Part shown: positions 34,055 to 43,125 of the stretch, one piece after another
Numbering within the stretch: the stretch's first letter is position 1
How the letters are laid out: every line of letters starts with the position of its first letter
Assembly (NCBI GenBank): GCA_021740175.1
Contig: JAIPAH010000005.1
Span: forward strand, 1-47,484
Source: Bacteroidales bacterium
GTDB taxonomy: Bacteria > Bacteroidota > Bacteroidia > Bacteroidales > JAIPAH01
Length of the DNA: 47,484 bases
Direction: 5' to 3'
Notes under the pieces: model-generated
What the model was told of the DNA's origin: nothing
The model's database searches: none
Seen by the model: the letters and a program-made list of their open reading frames with translations, nothing else
Program-made: the position numbers and the translations under genes

Positions 34055-35362
34055 ATGAAAGGATTTAAAACTTTACCGGAAATAGTATTAATAAAACCAC
34101 CGATACCCTATCACATGGCGCCTTCGGAACAGCAGCCTTTGGGTATTGCATATATTGCCTCTCAAACCAGAAAAAAGGGATACCAAGTATCTTTGGCAGA
34201 TTTGGGAGAACTGGAATTAAATGACAATAGCATAGAAAAAATACCTTATGGAGATATTTATGGGCTAACAGCTTCATTTTTAGATTTAAAGGCAAGCCAT
34301 TATATAGCCACTCAGTTAAGAAAAAGGAATCCACAATCAAAAATAATAATCGGAGGACCAGGACCTACTTCTTTACCTGAATTGATAGATTTTAATATTT
34401 TCAATTCCATGATTTTAGGCGAAGGTGAGAATGCGTTCATTGATTTAATAGAAGATTTCCAGGATAGCGGCATAATGAAATCACAGTATTCTGCTTCTTT
34501 TATTCATAATTTGGATAACATTCCCTTTCCAGCCAGGGATTTATTCAGAGTAAAAGGAGGTCGAATATTTTCCTTTGGGGCTTATTATGGAAGTGACAGA
34601 AGTACTGGATTGATTACGAGTCGCGGATGCCCTTATGATTGCGCTTATTGTTCCACTAATGCAATGTGGGAAAGAAAAGTAAGGTTCAGATCGGCTGAAA
34701 ATGTGGTAGATGAAATTGATGAATGTATCAATAAACATAATATAAGACAATTTAGAGTTCAAGATGACAATTTTACTTTAAAAAAAGAGCGGGTTGAAAA
34801 GATTTGTAATGAAATATTAAACAGAAAACTTAATATATATTGGCGATGCTCTACAGCGTCCTCCCTTGTAGATAAAGAGTTGCTGAAATTGATGAATAGG
34901 GCGGGATGTATGGAAATAAGCTATGGGGCGGAAAGTGGTGATCCGGATGTATTGCGACTTATGAACAGAAAACAAGATCCCGAAACTATTGCTCAATCAA
35001 TTGAAAAAGCCCATCAAGCAGGAATTAAAGTGCGCCTGTTTTTCATGGTGGGTTTACCCGGTACGAGCCAAAAAACTGCTGAAAGGGATATTGAATTTTT
35101 AAAGAAAGCAAAACCTGATGCACTAAACCTTGCTGTCTATACCCCTTACCCCGGTAGTGATATTTGGAATAATCCGGGTAAATACGGTGTTACGATTAAT
35201 ACAAAAAACTTTGATTACTATAATATGCATCTTTTTTCAGGGGAAAACAGGAGTATTGATTCTGTTATCTCTTCGAATACCATTGATAAAAAAACTTTGG
35301 AAATTCAAAAGAAAACAGTAATTGATTTTGCAGATAAAAAAGGAATAATTCATAAGTCTTAG
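34055..35362 (+). CDS. B12-binding-domain radical SAM protein
   Basis: 435 residues. The N-terminal 150 form a cobalamin-binding-like Rossmann domain (IVLIKPPIPYHM, PLGIAYIASQTRKKGYQVSL, YGLTASF, KIIIGGPGPTSLPEL, LGEGENAF). The DxHxxG cobalamin-ligand motif is absent, as in many members. The radical SAM core has the [4Fe-4S] motif C192-C196-C199 in SRGCPYDCAYCST, followed by FRVQDDNFTLKKERV, the GAESGD strand and HQAGIKVRLFFMVGLPGTS. Class B relatives methylate or rearrange unactivated carbons and phosphorus. It is neither MiaB-like (no TRAM domain) nor BchE by context. It is the likely committed chemistry of the cluster. Confidence 0.88.
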   Translation: MKGFKTLPEIVLIKPPIPYHMAPSEQQPLGIAYIASQTRKKGYQVSLADLGELELNDNSIEKIPYGDIYGLTASFLDLKASHYIATQLRKRNPQSKIIIGGPGPTSLPELIDFNIFNSMILGEGENAFIDLIEDFQDSGIMKSQYSASFIHNLDNIPFPARDLFRVKGGRIFSFGAYYGSDRSTGLITSRGCPYDCAYCSTNAMWERKVRFRSAENVVDEIDECINKHNIRQFRVQDDNFTLKKERVEKICNEILNRKLNIYWRCSTASSLVDKELLKLMNRAGCMEISYGAESGDPDVLRLMNRKQDPETIAQSIEKAHQAGIKVRLFFMVGLPGTSQKTAERDIEFLKKAKPDALNLAVYTPYPGSDIWNNPGKYGVTINTKNFDYYNMHLFSGENRSIDSVISSNTIDKKTLEIQKKTVIDFADKKGIIHKS

Positions 35363-35409
35363 TTGAATCAGTTTAACTAAATTTAAGCTAATTGTGGTAA
35401 AAAAATATT

Positions 35410-36843
35410 ATGAGTATGAATAAATTAATAATGATTGTGTTTTTTATATTTCAATTTCTTATAGGAGAAGGTGCTAAATATGATAATAATATACCTTATT
35501 ATGCTTTATCATCAGATTTTATTTCAATTCCATTTGATATGAAAAAAAATAACTTGTTTAGTAGAACAGGATTATTGTTATGGCTTAATACTTCAAAAAT
35601 TTTACCTTCAAACAAAAGTGTTAAAAAAGATGATTCTGAGAATATTAAGTATTCATATTTTAATAATATAAAAAAGGATACATTAAGAAAAAGGATTATT
35701 TATGTAAACAAACGTTTTAAAGATTCTATTGATATTGATTTCTCGCATAAAGTTTTCAATAACAAAGTGGATTTTTACAATTGTGTTTTTATTAATAATG
35801 GTAAACTTACATTTAAAAGTTCAAAATTCAATTCTATATGTGCTTTTGAAAGAAACACATTAAGACATGCCCAATTTAGATATTCTACATTTAACTCTTA
35901 TGCTAGTTTTAAGAATTCTAGTTTTACAACTGCAACTGATTTCTATAAAGCACAATTTGATTCTACAGTAAAATTCAATAACTCATTTTTCAATAATGTT
36001 GTTGATTTTAGAAAAGCTTATTTTAACTCAACAAGTTATTTTATTAACGTAAAGTTTGATTCAATTGCAGATTTCAAAAATGCAGAATTTACATCAAAAG
36101 TAAATTTCCAAAAAGCAACGCTACCGGACATTCTAATTTTATCTGATGTAAAAACCAATCAAGAAATTGATTTAACCAGTGCAAAGTTGAAAAATAACAG
36201 CCCTTGTAAAATAAAAATATTAAATACTGATATCAATAAAATAAGATTTCGTTACAAAAGATTTAAATTATTATTTCCAGAAGAAACTCCCTCGGAGATA
36301 AAATCTAATGTTTATCAAAAACTCATTCATAAACAAAAAAAAGAAGGTTTTATAAGCAGTGTGGAAAAACTAGACAAGGAATACCAAGAATTTAAATATT
36401 TAAAAAGCGGAAATTATAGTTTAGTATGGGGACATTTTAAGAATTGGCTTAAAAAAAACTGGTGGGGTTATGGTTATGAAAAAGAATTAATAATTTTAAA
36501 TACATTCATTCTCTTTTTAACTTTTGTTATTATAAATACTTTTATATTAAATTGTGTAACCCAGAATATTTATCATATACCATATATATCTCAATCATCT
36601 AATACCAAATTTAAGAGTAGAAATAATCCTTGGGTCATAGTAGAACAAATTATGAGTCGTTTTGCTAGAGCATTATTATATACAGGTTTTATTTTTTTTG
36701 GACTTAAATTTGATATTAAAAAACTAAACTATAAGGATAACTTACACGGAAAAAAAATTATTAATTTAATTTATTTTTTCCTGATTTACATTATTGGTTT
36801 AATTTGTATTGGCTATCTGGCAAACTTTGTTTTGAATGATTAA
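35410..36843 (+). CDS. Pentapeptide-like repeat protein with C-terminal membrane helices
   Basis: 477 residues, very AT-rich. An N-terminal hydrophobic stretch (LIMIVFFIFQFLIG) acts as signal or anchor. From about 115 to 240 there is a regular succession of F-centred units: FYNCVFINNGKLTFKSSKF, YSTFNSYASFKNSSF, FYKAQFDSTVKFNNSFF, FRKAYFNSTSYFINVKF and FKNAEFTSKVNFQKATL. This matches a pentapeptide-type right-handed beta-helix of quadrilateral coils, with F as the central residue. Helical linkers and two or three membrane helices follow (LIILNTFILFLTFVIINTFIL, YFFLIYIIGLICIGYLANFVL). Relatives with this layout are effectors or scaffolds at membranes; nothing more can be said. It separates the enzymes from the transporter and looks inserted. 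Confidence 0.65.
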   Translation: MSMNKLIMIVFFIFQFLIGEGAKYDNNIPYYALSSDFISIPFDMKKNNLFSRTGLLLWLNTSKILPSNKSVKKDDSENIKYSYFNNIKKDTLRKRIIYVNKRFKDSIDIDFSHKVFNNKVDFYNCVFINNGKLTFKSSKFNSICAFERNTLRHAQFRYSTFNSYASFKNSSFTTATDFYKAQFDSTVKFNNSFFNNVVDFRKAYFNSTSYFINVKFDSIADFKNAEFTSKVNFQKATLPDILILSDVKTNQEIDLTSAKLKNNSPCKIKILNTDINKIRFRYKRFKLLFPEETPSEIKSNVYQKLIHKQKKEGFISSVEKLDKEYQEFKYLKSGNYSLVWGHFKNWLKKNWWGYGYEKELIILNTFILFLTFVIINTFILNCVTQNIYHIPYISQSSNTKFKSRNNPWVIVEQIMSRFARALLYTGFIFFGLKFDIKKLNYKDNLHGKKIINLIYFFLIYIIGLICIGYLANFVLND

Positions 36844-36868
36844 ATAAATATTAATTTTAATGAAATTT

Positions 36869-36923
36869 ATGGTTCTAACTACCCAATAAATTTGGACAGA
36901 TATTGTAATTTTGGAAGAACCAT
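36869..36923 (+). promoter_or_regulatory. Inverted repeat with -7-like element upstream of the ABC operon
   Basis: ATGGTTCT (36869-36876) and AGAACCAT (36916-36923) are perfect inverted arms. TAATTTTG (36906-36913) between them fits TAnnTTTG. No good -33 element is seen, since TTTG at 36891 is too close. The SBP ATG follows at 36939. It is a candidate operator or promoter that starts a separate transcript for the transporter. Confidence 0.4.
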
Positions 36924-36938
36924 TAAAATATAACAATT

Positions 36939-38237
36939 ATGAAAACTATTAAGAAAATTCACTACATTTTATTGTTATTGATTATTGTTTTTGCAGTAAG
37001 TTCTTGTAAAGACAAGAAATCAGAAGCAATTAAAGTAGCTTTATTCAAAGCCCCAGCCAGTGAGGCTTTAATTGAGCAAATTCCCAAATTTGAAAAGGAA
37101 ACCGATTTAAAAGTAAAATATGAGATTTTACCTTATTCTGATTTGAAATCCAAATTAGAACAACAGTTTCTAACAAAAAGCGGGGATTATGATGTCATTA
37201 TGGCTGATTGTATATGGATCCCCTCTTTTGCAGATAGAGACTATCTTGGAGTCTTAGATACAACAGCTTATGAGAAGAATTACGATTTCAATGATATCCT
37301 TCCGAAATTAAAAGATTACCTCGGTAGATATCCACACAATGGTTCTTTATATGGTATGCCTTTCATGAGTAATACGCACATGCTTACCATCCGTAAAAAT
37401 ATCGTAAAACCGGTTGCTGATTCATTGGGTTATGAGTTGCCAGGAAAAACCATGGAGTCTGCATGGACTTGGAGTGAATATATGGAGATTTCCAAGGCTA
37501 TTACCCAAAAATATGAACAGGAAAATGTTTATGGCACCTCTTTACAAGCCCGGTCAGGAGCGTGGATAATATATGAATGGTATAGTGAGCTATTTGGTTT
37601 TGTAGAAAATGAAAAAGCACGCATAAACGGTTTACCCGAATTCAACGAAAATACAAAACAGGCTATACAATATTATGCTGACCTTTATCAAAATGCAGCA
37701 CCAAAGGCAGCTCTTACCTGGGGACATGAAGAAGAGACCAGTGCGATTTGTTCCGGTAAATGTGCAATGGATGCAACCTCAAATGTGGAGTTAGCTGCCA
37801 GCTTTTTCGATAGGGATTGTAATGCTCAGGAGCTTAAATTTGCATTTCCACCGATAGGGAAATCAGGACAGGCCTCACCGGATATGGGCGGATACGGACT
37901 ACTGTTAAATAAATTCAGTGATGATAAGGAAAATGCCAGTAAATTTATTATGTGGGCTGCAAGCAAAGAAATACATACTAAAGTCGTTTTAAATGGCGGA
38001 ACACCGATACGATATAGTGAAATAAGGAATGAAAAGGTGCTGGAAAAATATCCTTATTTTGAGTTTTATGATAAATTAATTGCAAATTCGGTTTATAGAG
38101 CCCGAATACCAAAATGGCCGGAATTACAGGATGTACTATCGAGGGAGTTGGTGAGTGTTATGAAAGAGGAGAAAAGTGCAGGTGAAGCCAATCAGGCTAT
38201 AAAAAACTGGATAAATAATAATATAGCTCAACAATAA
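36939..38237 (+). CDS. ABC importer solute-binding lipoprotein (family 1 type)
   Basis: 432 residues. A lipobox (AVSSC, Cys near 24) anchors it. The typical family-1 SBP fold follows: VALFKAPASEALIEQIPKFE, LKVKYEILPYSDLKSKLEQQ, DYDVIMADCIWIPSFADRDY, the hinge SLYGMPFMSNTHMLTIRKNI, TWSEYMEISKAI, SAICSGKCAMDATSN and MGGYGLLLNKFSDDKENASK. Such proteins capture sugars, polyols, polyamines or similar ligands and deliver them to MalFG-like permeases. CUT1-type importers with lipoprotein SBPs are uncommon in Bacteroidota, so acquisition by transfer is plausible. The stop and the permease start share one base (TAATG). The ligand is unknown. Confidence 0.9.
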   Translation: MKTIKKIHYILLLLIIVFAVSSCKDKKSEAIKVALFKAPASEALIEQIPKFEKETDLKVKYEILPYSDLKSKLEQQFLTKSGDYDVIMADCIWIPSFADRDYLGVLDTTAYEKNYDFNDILPKLKDYLGRYPHNGSLYGMPFMSNTHMLTIRKNIVKPVADSLGYELPGKTMESAWTWSEYMEISKAITQKYEQENVYGTSLQARSGAWIIYEWYSELFGFVENEKARINGLPEFNENTKQAIQYYADLYQNAAPKAALTWGHEEETSAICSGKCAMDATSNVELAASFFDRDCNAQELKFAFPPIGKSGQASPDMGGYGLLLNKFSDDKENASKFIMWAASKEIHTKVVLNGGTPIRYSEIRNEKVLEKYPYFEFYDKLIANSVYRARIPKWPELQDVLSRELVSVMKEEKSAGEANQAIKNWINNNIAQQ

Positions 38238-39076
38238 TGAATTATTTTTCCGTATTATTCGGAAATACCAGGTATTCCATTAAAGTAATGACAACAGGGG
38301 CATTTGCACTGTCTTTACTCGCAGCTATTATGCCCTTTGTTTTCATTATTGTTTCGGCCTTATCGTTGCAGGATTTTAGTTTCTCGAGATTTGTTGATAT
38401 TATTGGAGATCCCCGTCATCTTGCCTCTTTGGCCAATTCCTTTTTCATTGCATTTGTGGCCGCTGTTTTAATCACCTTATTAAGCTTCTTAATAGCCTTA
38501 TTTTTCAGAAAAATCAATTTAACCGGTAATAGGATAATATATGCCCTTGCCATAATACCCGTATTTATCCCTGACCAGGTTTTCGGCATTGCCGGGCGAA
38601 TCGTTTTTGATCCCTCTATTGGAATCTTTGCCGATACTTTTAGTACTTTAATAATTAACAGGTACTCATCACTTGCTTTGGTTGTTTTGTTTGTCATTTT
38701 AAAATGGTTACCATTAATGATAGTATTATGCGATGCAGTAATTAGTTCCATACCAAAAGATGAATACTATCAAACCATTATGGATCATAGCTCGTTTTTC
38801 AGACAAATTAAATATACATACTATCCTTACAGTAAAGGAATTCTGATACTAATATTCAGTATCATGTTTCTGATAGGTTTCCGTCAGCATGAAATGGCTT
38901 TCGAACTTACAAGCAGCGGTGGGGGATTCGTGTCTGAAACATGGTCATTGTGGAATTATAAAGAAATATTTGAGTTTGTGAATTTTGGCAGTGCGGCTAT
39001 TGAGGCGTTGATTGTATTGATATTGTTACTTATACCCATTATAGCAATTAAAAACCAAGCGCAAAAAATTATATGA
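38237..39076 (+). CDS. ABC importer permease 1 (MalF/UgpA position)
   Basis: 279 residues with six predicted membrane helices (VMTTGAFALSLLAAIMPFVF, IAFVAAVLITLLSFLIALFF, IIYALAIIPVFIPDQVFGIA, LALVVLFVILKWLPLMIVLC, ILILIFSIMFLIGF, AIEALIVLILLLIPIIAI). The coupling-helix region falls at about DHSSFFRQIKYTYYPYSKG, a weak form of the EAA loop that contacts the ATPase. It forms a heterodimer with permease 2. It overlaps the SBP gene by one base and permease 2 by four (ATGA), so translation is coupled. Confidence 0.87.
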   Translation: MNYFSVLFGNTRYSIKVMTTGAFALSLLAAIMPFVFIIVSALSLQDFSFSRFVDIIGDPRHLASLANSFFIAFVAAVLITLLSFLIALFFRKINLTGNRIIYALAIIPVFIPDQVFGIAGRIVFDPSIGIFADTFSTLIINRYSSLALVVLFVILKWLPLMIVLCDAVISSIPKDEYYQTIMDHSSFFRQIKYTYYPYSKGILILIFSIMFLIGFRQHEMAFELTSSGGGFVSETWSLWNYKEIFEFVNFGSAAIEALIVLILLLIPIIAIKNQAQKII

Positions 39077-39903
39077 AGTTGGTTTTAAATCCATATAAAA
39101 GTTCTCGTTACACCATGCTTATTATTATGGCTATCATAACCCTGATAATACCAATGCTACTTTTCTATGTCGGATTAAAACCCGGAGGAATCAACTTAAA
39201 CAGTGCCATTGCAAGTTCTGAATTCACATCGGAGAATTATGCCAAGTTATTATTCGGTAGCTCGGCAGGAGCTGAAGTATTCAGAGGCAGTATTCTGAAC
39301 AGTATTGTTTATTCTGCAATTGCAAGCTTTTTTGCCACACTTTTTGCTTTGATTGCCGGTGTATGGATTAGCGGGTATAACAAGAAAACCGCTGTGGGAT
39401 TGACGTTTATATTACTAACATTAGTACTTTTACCCCAAACCTATCTGGTATTAGCTGGTTTGAAGATTATTGGACATGTGCCGTTTTTAGAAAGTGAATC
39501 TATTCGTATAGTTTTTTTCCTGTTTCTTAGTGTTATCCCCTTGTCTATATGGTTTTTCTATTTTATGGGAGGTGAAAAAATTCGTCAAATGCTCACCTTA
39601 GTTGCCCTTGACGGAGCAAATACCAAGAAAATGATGTGGCTGATTTATAAGAATATAAAGATAGAAACGTTAATAGTTTTCTTATTTACATTTGCATTTG
39701 TATGGGGAAATTTCTTAATTCCATTTGCATTTGGCTCTACTGATAGTTTTACGGCCACGGTACAAATAAGTTCTTTTACTACTCATCTAGGAAAGGATTG
39801 GGCATCTATAGCAGCTGCTGGTTTTACAATGTTAATACCGTTAATATTAATAATAGTAGTCATAAAACTTTATAATTATGAAAATTACAGAAGACTCTCT
39901 TAA
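39073..39903 (+). CDS. ABC importer permease 2 (MalG position)
   Basis: 276 residues, six membrane helices (MLIIMAIITLIIPMLLFYVG to MLIPLILIIVVIKLY). The EAA loop is LDGANTKKMMWLIYKN, near residue 175, which docks onto the ATPase. The periplasmic loop after helix 1 fits MalG-like permeases. The last 14 codons are shared with the start of the following 776-residue gene (26-nt overlap). The tail ENYRRLS differs from usual MalG tails, so the C-terminus may have been altered when the next genes arrived. Confidence 0.87.
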   Translation: MKLVLNPYKSSRYTMLIIMAIITLIIPMLLFYVGLKPGGINLNSAIASSEFTSENYAKLLFGSSAGAEVFRGSILNSIVYSAIASFFATLFALIAGVWISGYNKKTAVGLTFILLTLVLLPQTYLVLAGLKIIGHVPFLESESIRIVFFLFLSVIPLSIWFFYFMGGEKIRQMLTLVALDGANTKKMMWLIYKNIKIETLIVFLFTFAFVWGNFLIPFAFGSTDSFTATVQISSFTTHLGKDWASIAAAGFTMLIPLILIIVVIKLYNYENYRRLS

Positions 39904-42208
39904 ACAATTTAAGACTGAATTGAACAAATTCTTGAGTGATTTATCTAAGTTTGAAAAACTTTCTGATATTCAGATCTATTTAAATTATTTTAATTTGTAT
40001 TTATATTCAATTGAATTATTATCACAAGGTAAAACCACAGATGCAATAAAGAAATTATGGGAAAATATCGTAAATAAACCTAATGGTAAAGAATCCGAAC
40101 TTTATATTAAAAGTTTTGGTGAAAAATCTTACAAACTTGAATTAGAAAAATCAATATTGCATGATATTTATTGGAATAAGTTTAAAAATAAATCTGTTTA
40201 TAAATATAACTATACTTTGATTACAATGGTATCTTTGGTAATCTTTCTTAATAAAAAAGGATTATTACCTGAAATGTCTCATAATCCAGCTAGTTATATA
40301 AAAAGTTTACTAAGTGATATATTACCTCACATTATATTCGAAGACCCCCAAAATTTAGGAATTAACACCTTACTATCAAATAAGCTAAATTCAATTGATA
40401 AAGATGTTTGGGATAAAATCTTAAGACGACCACAAACTGAGATTACTTTTTATTATTGGCCAAACATTGATCATAACTTTTATGCTACAGATTCAAATAT
40501 CTATTCAATACGAAGTTTCATCAAATATAAGAATTCAAATATAAATCTTAAAGATACATACATTATTGATGCTAGTAATGACAATATACTCTCGTATGAT
40601 CAATATAACTTTCGTTTTGATCAAGTATTAAGAAATAGATATGATAAACCTGATTTGTTTTTGATTGATTCAGTGAATCTTCCAGAGTATTTAGAAAAGG
40701 GTATATTAACAGGTACAAATACATTTTTTACTACTAGTATAGAAAGTACCTTAGATAAATTGTCTAAGCAAGATCAAGAGCTTGCCAAAACTATAAATGG
40801 TACACGGGAAGCTATCCCTTTGACAAGAAACTTTAATATTGTTGGATTTTCGAAAAATCTGAAGAATAGAGATGATTTTGATGATGCACTCGATAAAGGC
40901 ATTCATGATATGTTAAACAATGATGACATGACATTTAAGATAGATAAATGTTTAAGTCATTTAAAAATCAAAAACTTCATGAGCTTATTTAAAGGTCAAC
41001 AATACAAGTTAAAAGAAGGATGTTTTTCAACTTATGATATAGGCAGCAATAATTTGGTTATTCCAATGCAATTAGCAAAGGGAGCACATACAGCTTATAC
41101 TTTTTTCGCATACTTTGCAAATACTTATAAAGAGGAAGATAGAAATCAATATGAGAGTTTTATACACATAGAAAAACACAGTGATGATGAGGAGGAAGAA
41201 GAAATAGAAAAAAAATATTGTTACTTACCGAACAAGAATACTTCAGTTGAAGCATTTATTGATTTTTTTAAGTTGTTATTTAATTATGTTCCTATAATAT
41301 CTTTATTTATGGATCAAAAATATTCAGCAATGTATAGGACTAAGAGGGAATTGAAATGGTTTGATCCTTGTTTACCTATTGAAGCAATCAAATTTCAAAA
41401 GGATAAAATTATTAATATAAAACGCTCAAAAAGTGCTGAAAACAAACTAGAACCAGCCACCTCTCTAAATCAATATGATAAAAAAATGTCTTGCTTAGGA
41501 GGTTATGTAATTTCTTTATCAAAAGAAAGTAAAGAGCCATTTCAAGCAGTGGATTTTTCTATAGAACTTGCTCAGGAATATTTGAAAAAGGTCAAAGACA
41601 ATGCTAAAATTGAAAATATAAAAGACACAGATGTGGTTACAAAAATAAATTATAATGTCCTAAATGAAACAGAGAAAAAAGAGTTATATGAAGATAATAA
41701 ATACTTCAACACACCAGAAAATATTGCAAAAAGGCCTAGTGTCAGTCAATGGAAAGAAATTGAATCTAAGATTTCAGATTTGATAAGACCATATTCATTT
41801 GCGGTTTTCTTATTAAGAATATACACTTCTCTTATTCAATCTGTGGATTATCAGAACCAATCATTAGATACACAATCAATTGTTAATGAAATAGAGGATA
41901 ATTTTGATAGTATTCTTGCAGTCATTGAACAAAACATCAATACTTTCTTTAAACGTGACATATCTGATGACGAAGAAATAAATCTTAAAGAATGGATAAA
42001 AGATAATCTTAATGATATTAAAGCCAATAAACTTTTTATTTTAAGCCTTATTCGAATGCTAACAGATGAGAAGCTTCCGAAAGAAAATTATGATAAAAAA
42101 ATTGATAAGGTTATTGAGCAATTTGCAGAAAATATTACAGATTCTCTTTATCAACGAATAGCAAGTATATGTTTTAAAAGCGATTGGAATAGAGAATTTG
42201 AAATATAA
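39878..42208 (+). CDS. Unsecreted solute-binding-protein-like protein, function unknown
   Basis: 776 residues, very AT-rich, no signal peptide and no clear membrane helix. N-terminal part (1-200) is helical with no known motif. From about 200 the order of motifs resembles a family-1 SBP: strand ITFYYWPNID, then TYIIDASNDN, YDQYNFRFDQVLRNRYDKPD, LFLIDSVNLPEYLEKGIL, GTREAIPLTRNFNIVGFSKN, GAHTAYTFFAYFANTY, EAFIDFFKLLFNYVPIISLF, SCLGGYVISLSKESKEPFQA and RPSVSQWKEIESKISDLIRP. An acidic insert (DDEEEEEIEKK) lies near 435. The C-terminal 140 residues are again helical. It starts inside the permease gene and lies between permease 2 and the ATPase. A cytosolic ligand sensor is one idea; no family is recognised. 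Confidence 0.5.
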   Translation: MKITEDSLKQFKTELNKFLSDLSKFEKLSDIQIYLNYFNLYLYSIELLSQGKTTDAIKKLWENIVNKPNGKESELYIKSFGEKSYKLELEKSILHDIYWNKFKNKSVYKYNYTLITMVSLVIFLNKKGLLPEMSHNPASYIKSLLSDILPHIIFEDPQNLGINTLLSNKLNSIDKDVWDKILRRPQTEITFYYWPNIDHNFYATDSNIYSIRSFIKYKNSNINLKDTYIIDASNDNILSYDQYNFRFDQVLRNRYDKPDLFLIDSVNLPEYLEKGILTGTNTFFTTSIESTLDKLSKQDQELAKTINGTREAIPLTRNFNIVGFSKNLKNRDDFDDALDKGIHDMLNNDDMTFKIDKCLSHLKIKNFMSLFKGQQYKLKEGCFSTYDIGSNNLVIPMQLAKGAHTAYTFFAYFANTYKEEDRNQYESFIHIEKHSDDEEEEEIEKKYCYLPNKNTSVEAFIDFFKLLFNYVPIISLFMDQKYSAMYRTKRELKWFDPCLPIEAIKFQKDKIINIKRSKSAENKLEPATSLNQYDKKMSCLGGYVISLSKESKEPFQAVDFSIELAQEYLKKVKDNAKIENIKDTDVVTKINYNVLNETEKKELYEDNKYFNTPENIAKRPSVSQWKEIESKISDLIRPYSFAVFLLRIYTSLIQSVDYQNQSLDTQSIVNEIEDNFDSILAVIEQNINTFFKRDISDDEEINLKEWIKDNLNDIKANKLFILSLIRMLTDEKLPKENYDKKIDKVIEQFAENITDSLYQRIASICFKSDWNREFEI

Positions 42209-42231
42209 AATAAAATTATAATTATAAACTT

Positions 42232-43110
42232 ATGGATGTAAATATATTTTCTATCTGGGTATCAATAATAGGAGCGCTTTTTGTTATTGTTTTGTCAATT
42301 AAAATTACTATCAATAGTATTATCTTAAATTACAGTGATAAAAGCAAAGACTTGAAAGAAAACATAAGTGATATAATAAATGAGTTACAGAAAGATATTT
42401 ATAGTTTATCTGAACAATTAAATAAAGAGTCTAAACTACCAAATATTGAAAAAACAAAATCTGAATTTGATAAAATATATTCATCATTACTTGAAATAGG
42501 TAACAAAATCCTGTATGAATATAAAAGTCTGGATTATAAAACACTAATATATCGATTAAAAAATGACGTGTTTTTCTATTCATTAAGAACGAGTATTTTG
42601 TTATTAAAAAGTAGATACGAAGATCTTCAAACTAAATATACTTTACCTGCTATTAATAAAGAGATAGAGAATGCTAATATTTACGAAATATACGATGACT
42701 ATAATAGCAACGATGAAAAACTATATAATATGACTAAAATATTCGTTCGAAAGTATACTAATGTTGAAAAAATTAATCATATTGAAGAAAATATAAAGGA
42801 TTATTCGAAATTGGCAAGCCATCAATCATTTCTAAATAAAATAAATAAAAAAGTTAATCAAACAATTCTCATTTATTTTATATCTTTAATCACTTCAATA
42901 TTAGGACCAATTTTATATATTCATAATGAAATTAGGTTAAGTTATTCAATTCTACTTTTCGGTCTTATTATATTTCTTTTGATATCATCAATTACTTGGT
43001 TATCAAAGTATGAGAATATGGAATCCAAAGGTTTTGTTGTATTTTATTATATTTCAATTTTCATCAGTATTATTATTAGTATATTATTTTATTTTTTTCA
43101 TTCATTCTAA
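42232..43110 (+). CDS. Coiled-coil membrane protein, function unknown
   Basis: 292 residues, AT-rich. One N-terminal membrane helix (IFSIWVSIIGALFVIVLSIKI) is followed by about 180 soluble, mostly helical residues likely to form coiled coils (KSKDLKENISDIINELQKDI, LPNIEKTKSEFDKIYSSLLE). Then three helices close together (TILIYFISLITSILGPILYI, YSILLFGLIIFLLISSITWL, VVFYYISIFISIIISILFYF) with almost no loops. No family is recognised. It lies 23 nt after the SBP-like gene and 15 nt before the ATPase, and is probably cotranscribed; it may be the membrane partner of the 776-residue protein. Confidence 0.55.
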   Translation: MDVNIFSIWVSIIGALFVIVLSIKITINSIILNYSDKSKDLKENISDIINELQKDIYSLSEQLNKESKLPNIEKTKSEFDKIYSSLLEIGNKILYEYKSLDYKTLIYRLKNDVFFYSLRTSILLLKSRYEDLQTKYTLPAINKEIENANIYEIYDDYNSNDEKLYNMTKIFVRKYTNVEKINHIEENIKDYSKLASHQSFLNKINKKVNQTILIYFISLITSILGPILYIHNEIRLSYSILLFGLIIFLLISSITWLSKYENMESKGFVVFYYISIFISIIISILFYFFHSF

Positions 43111-43125
43111 TTTGTAACTTCGCTT

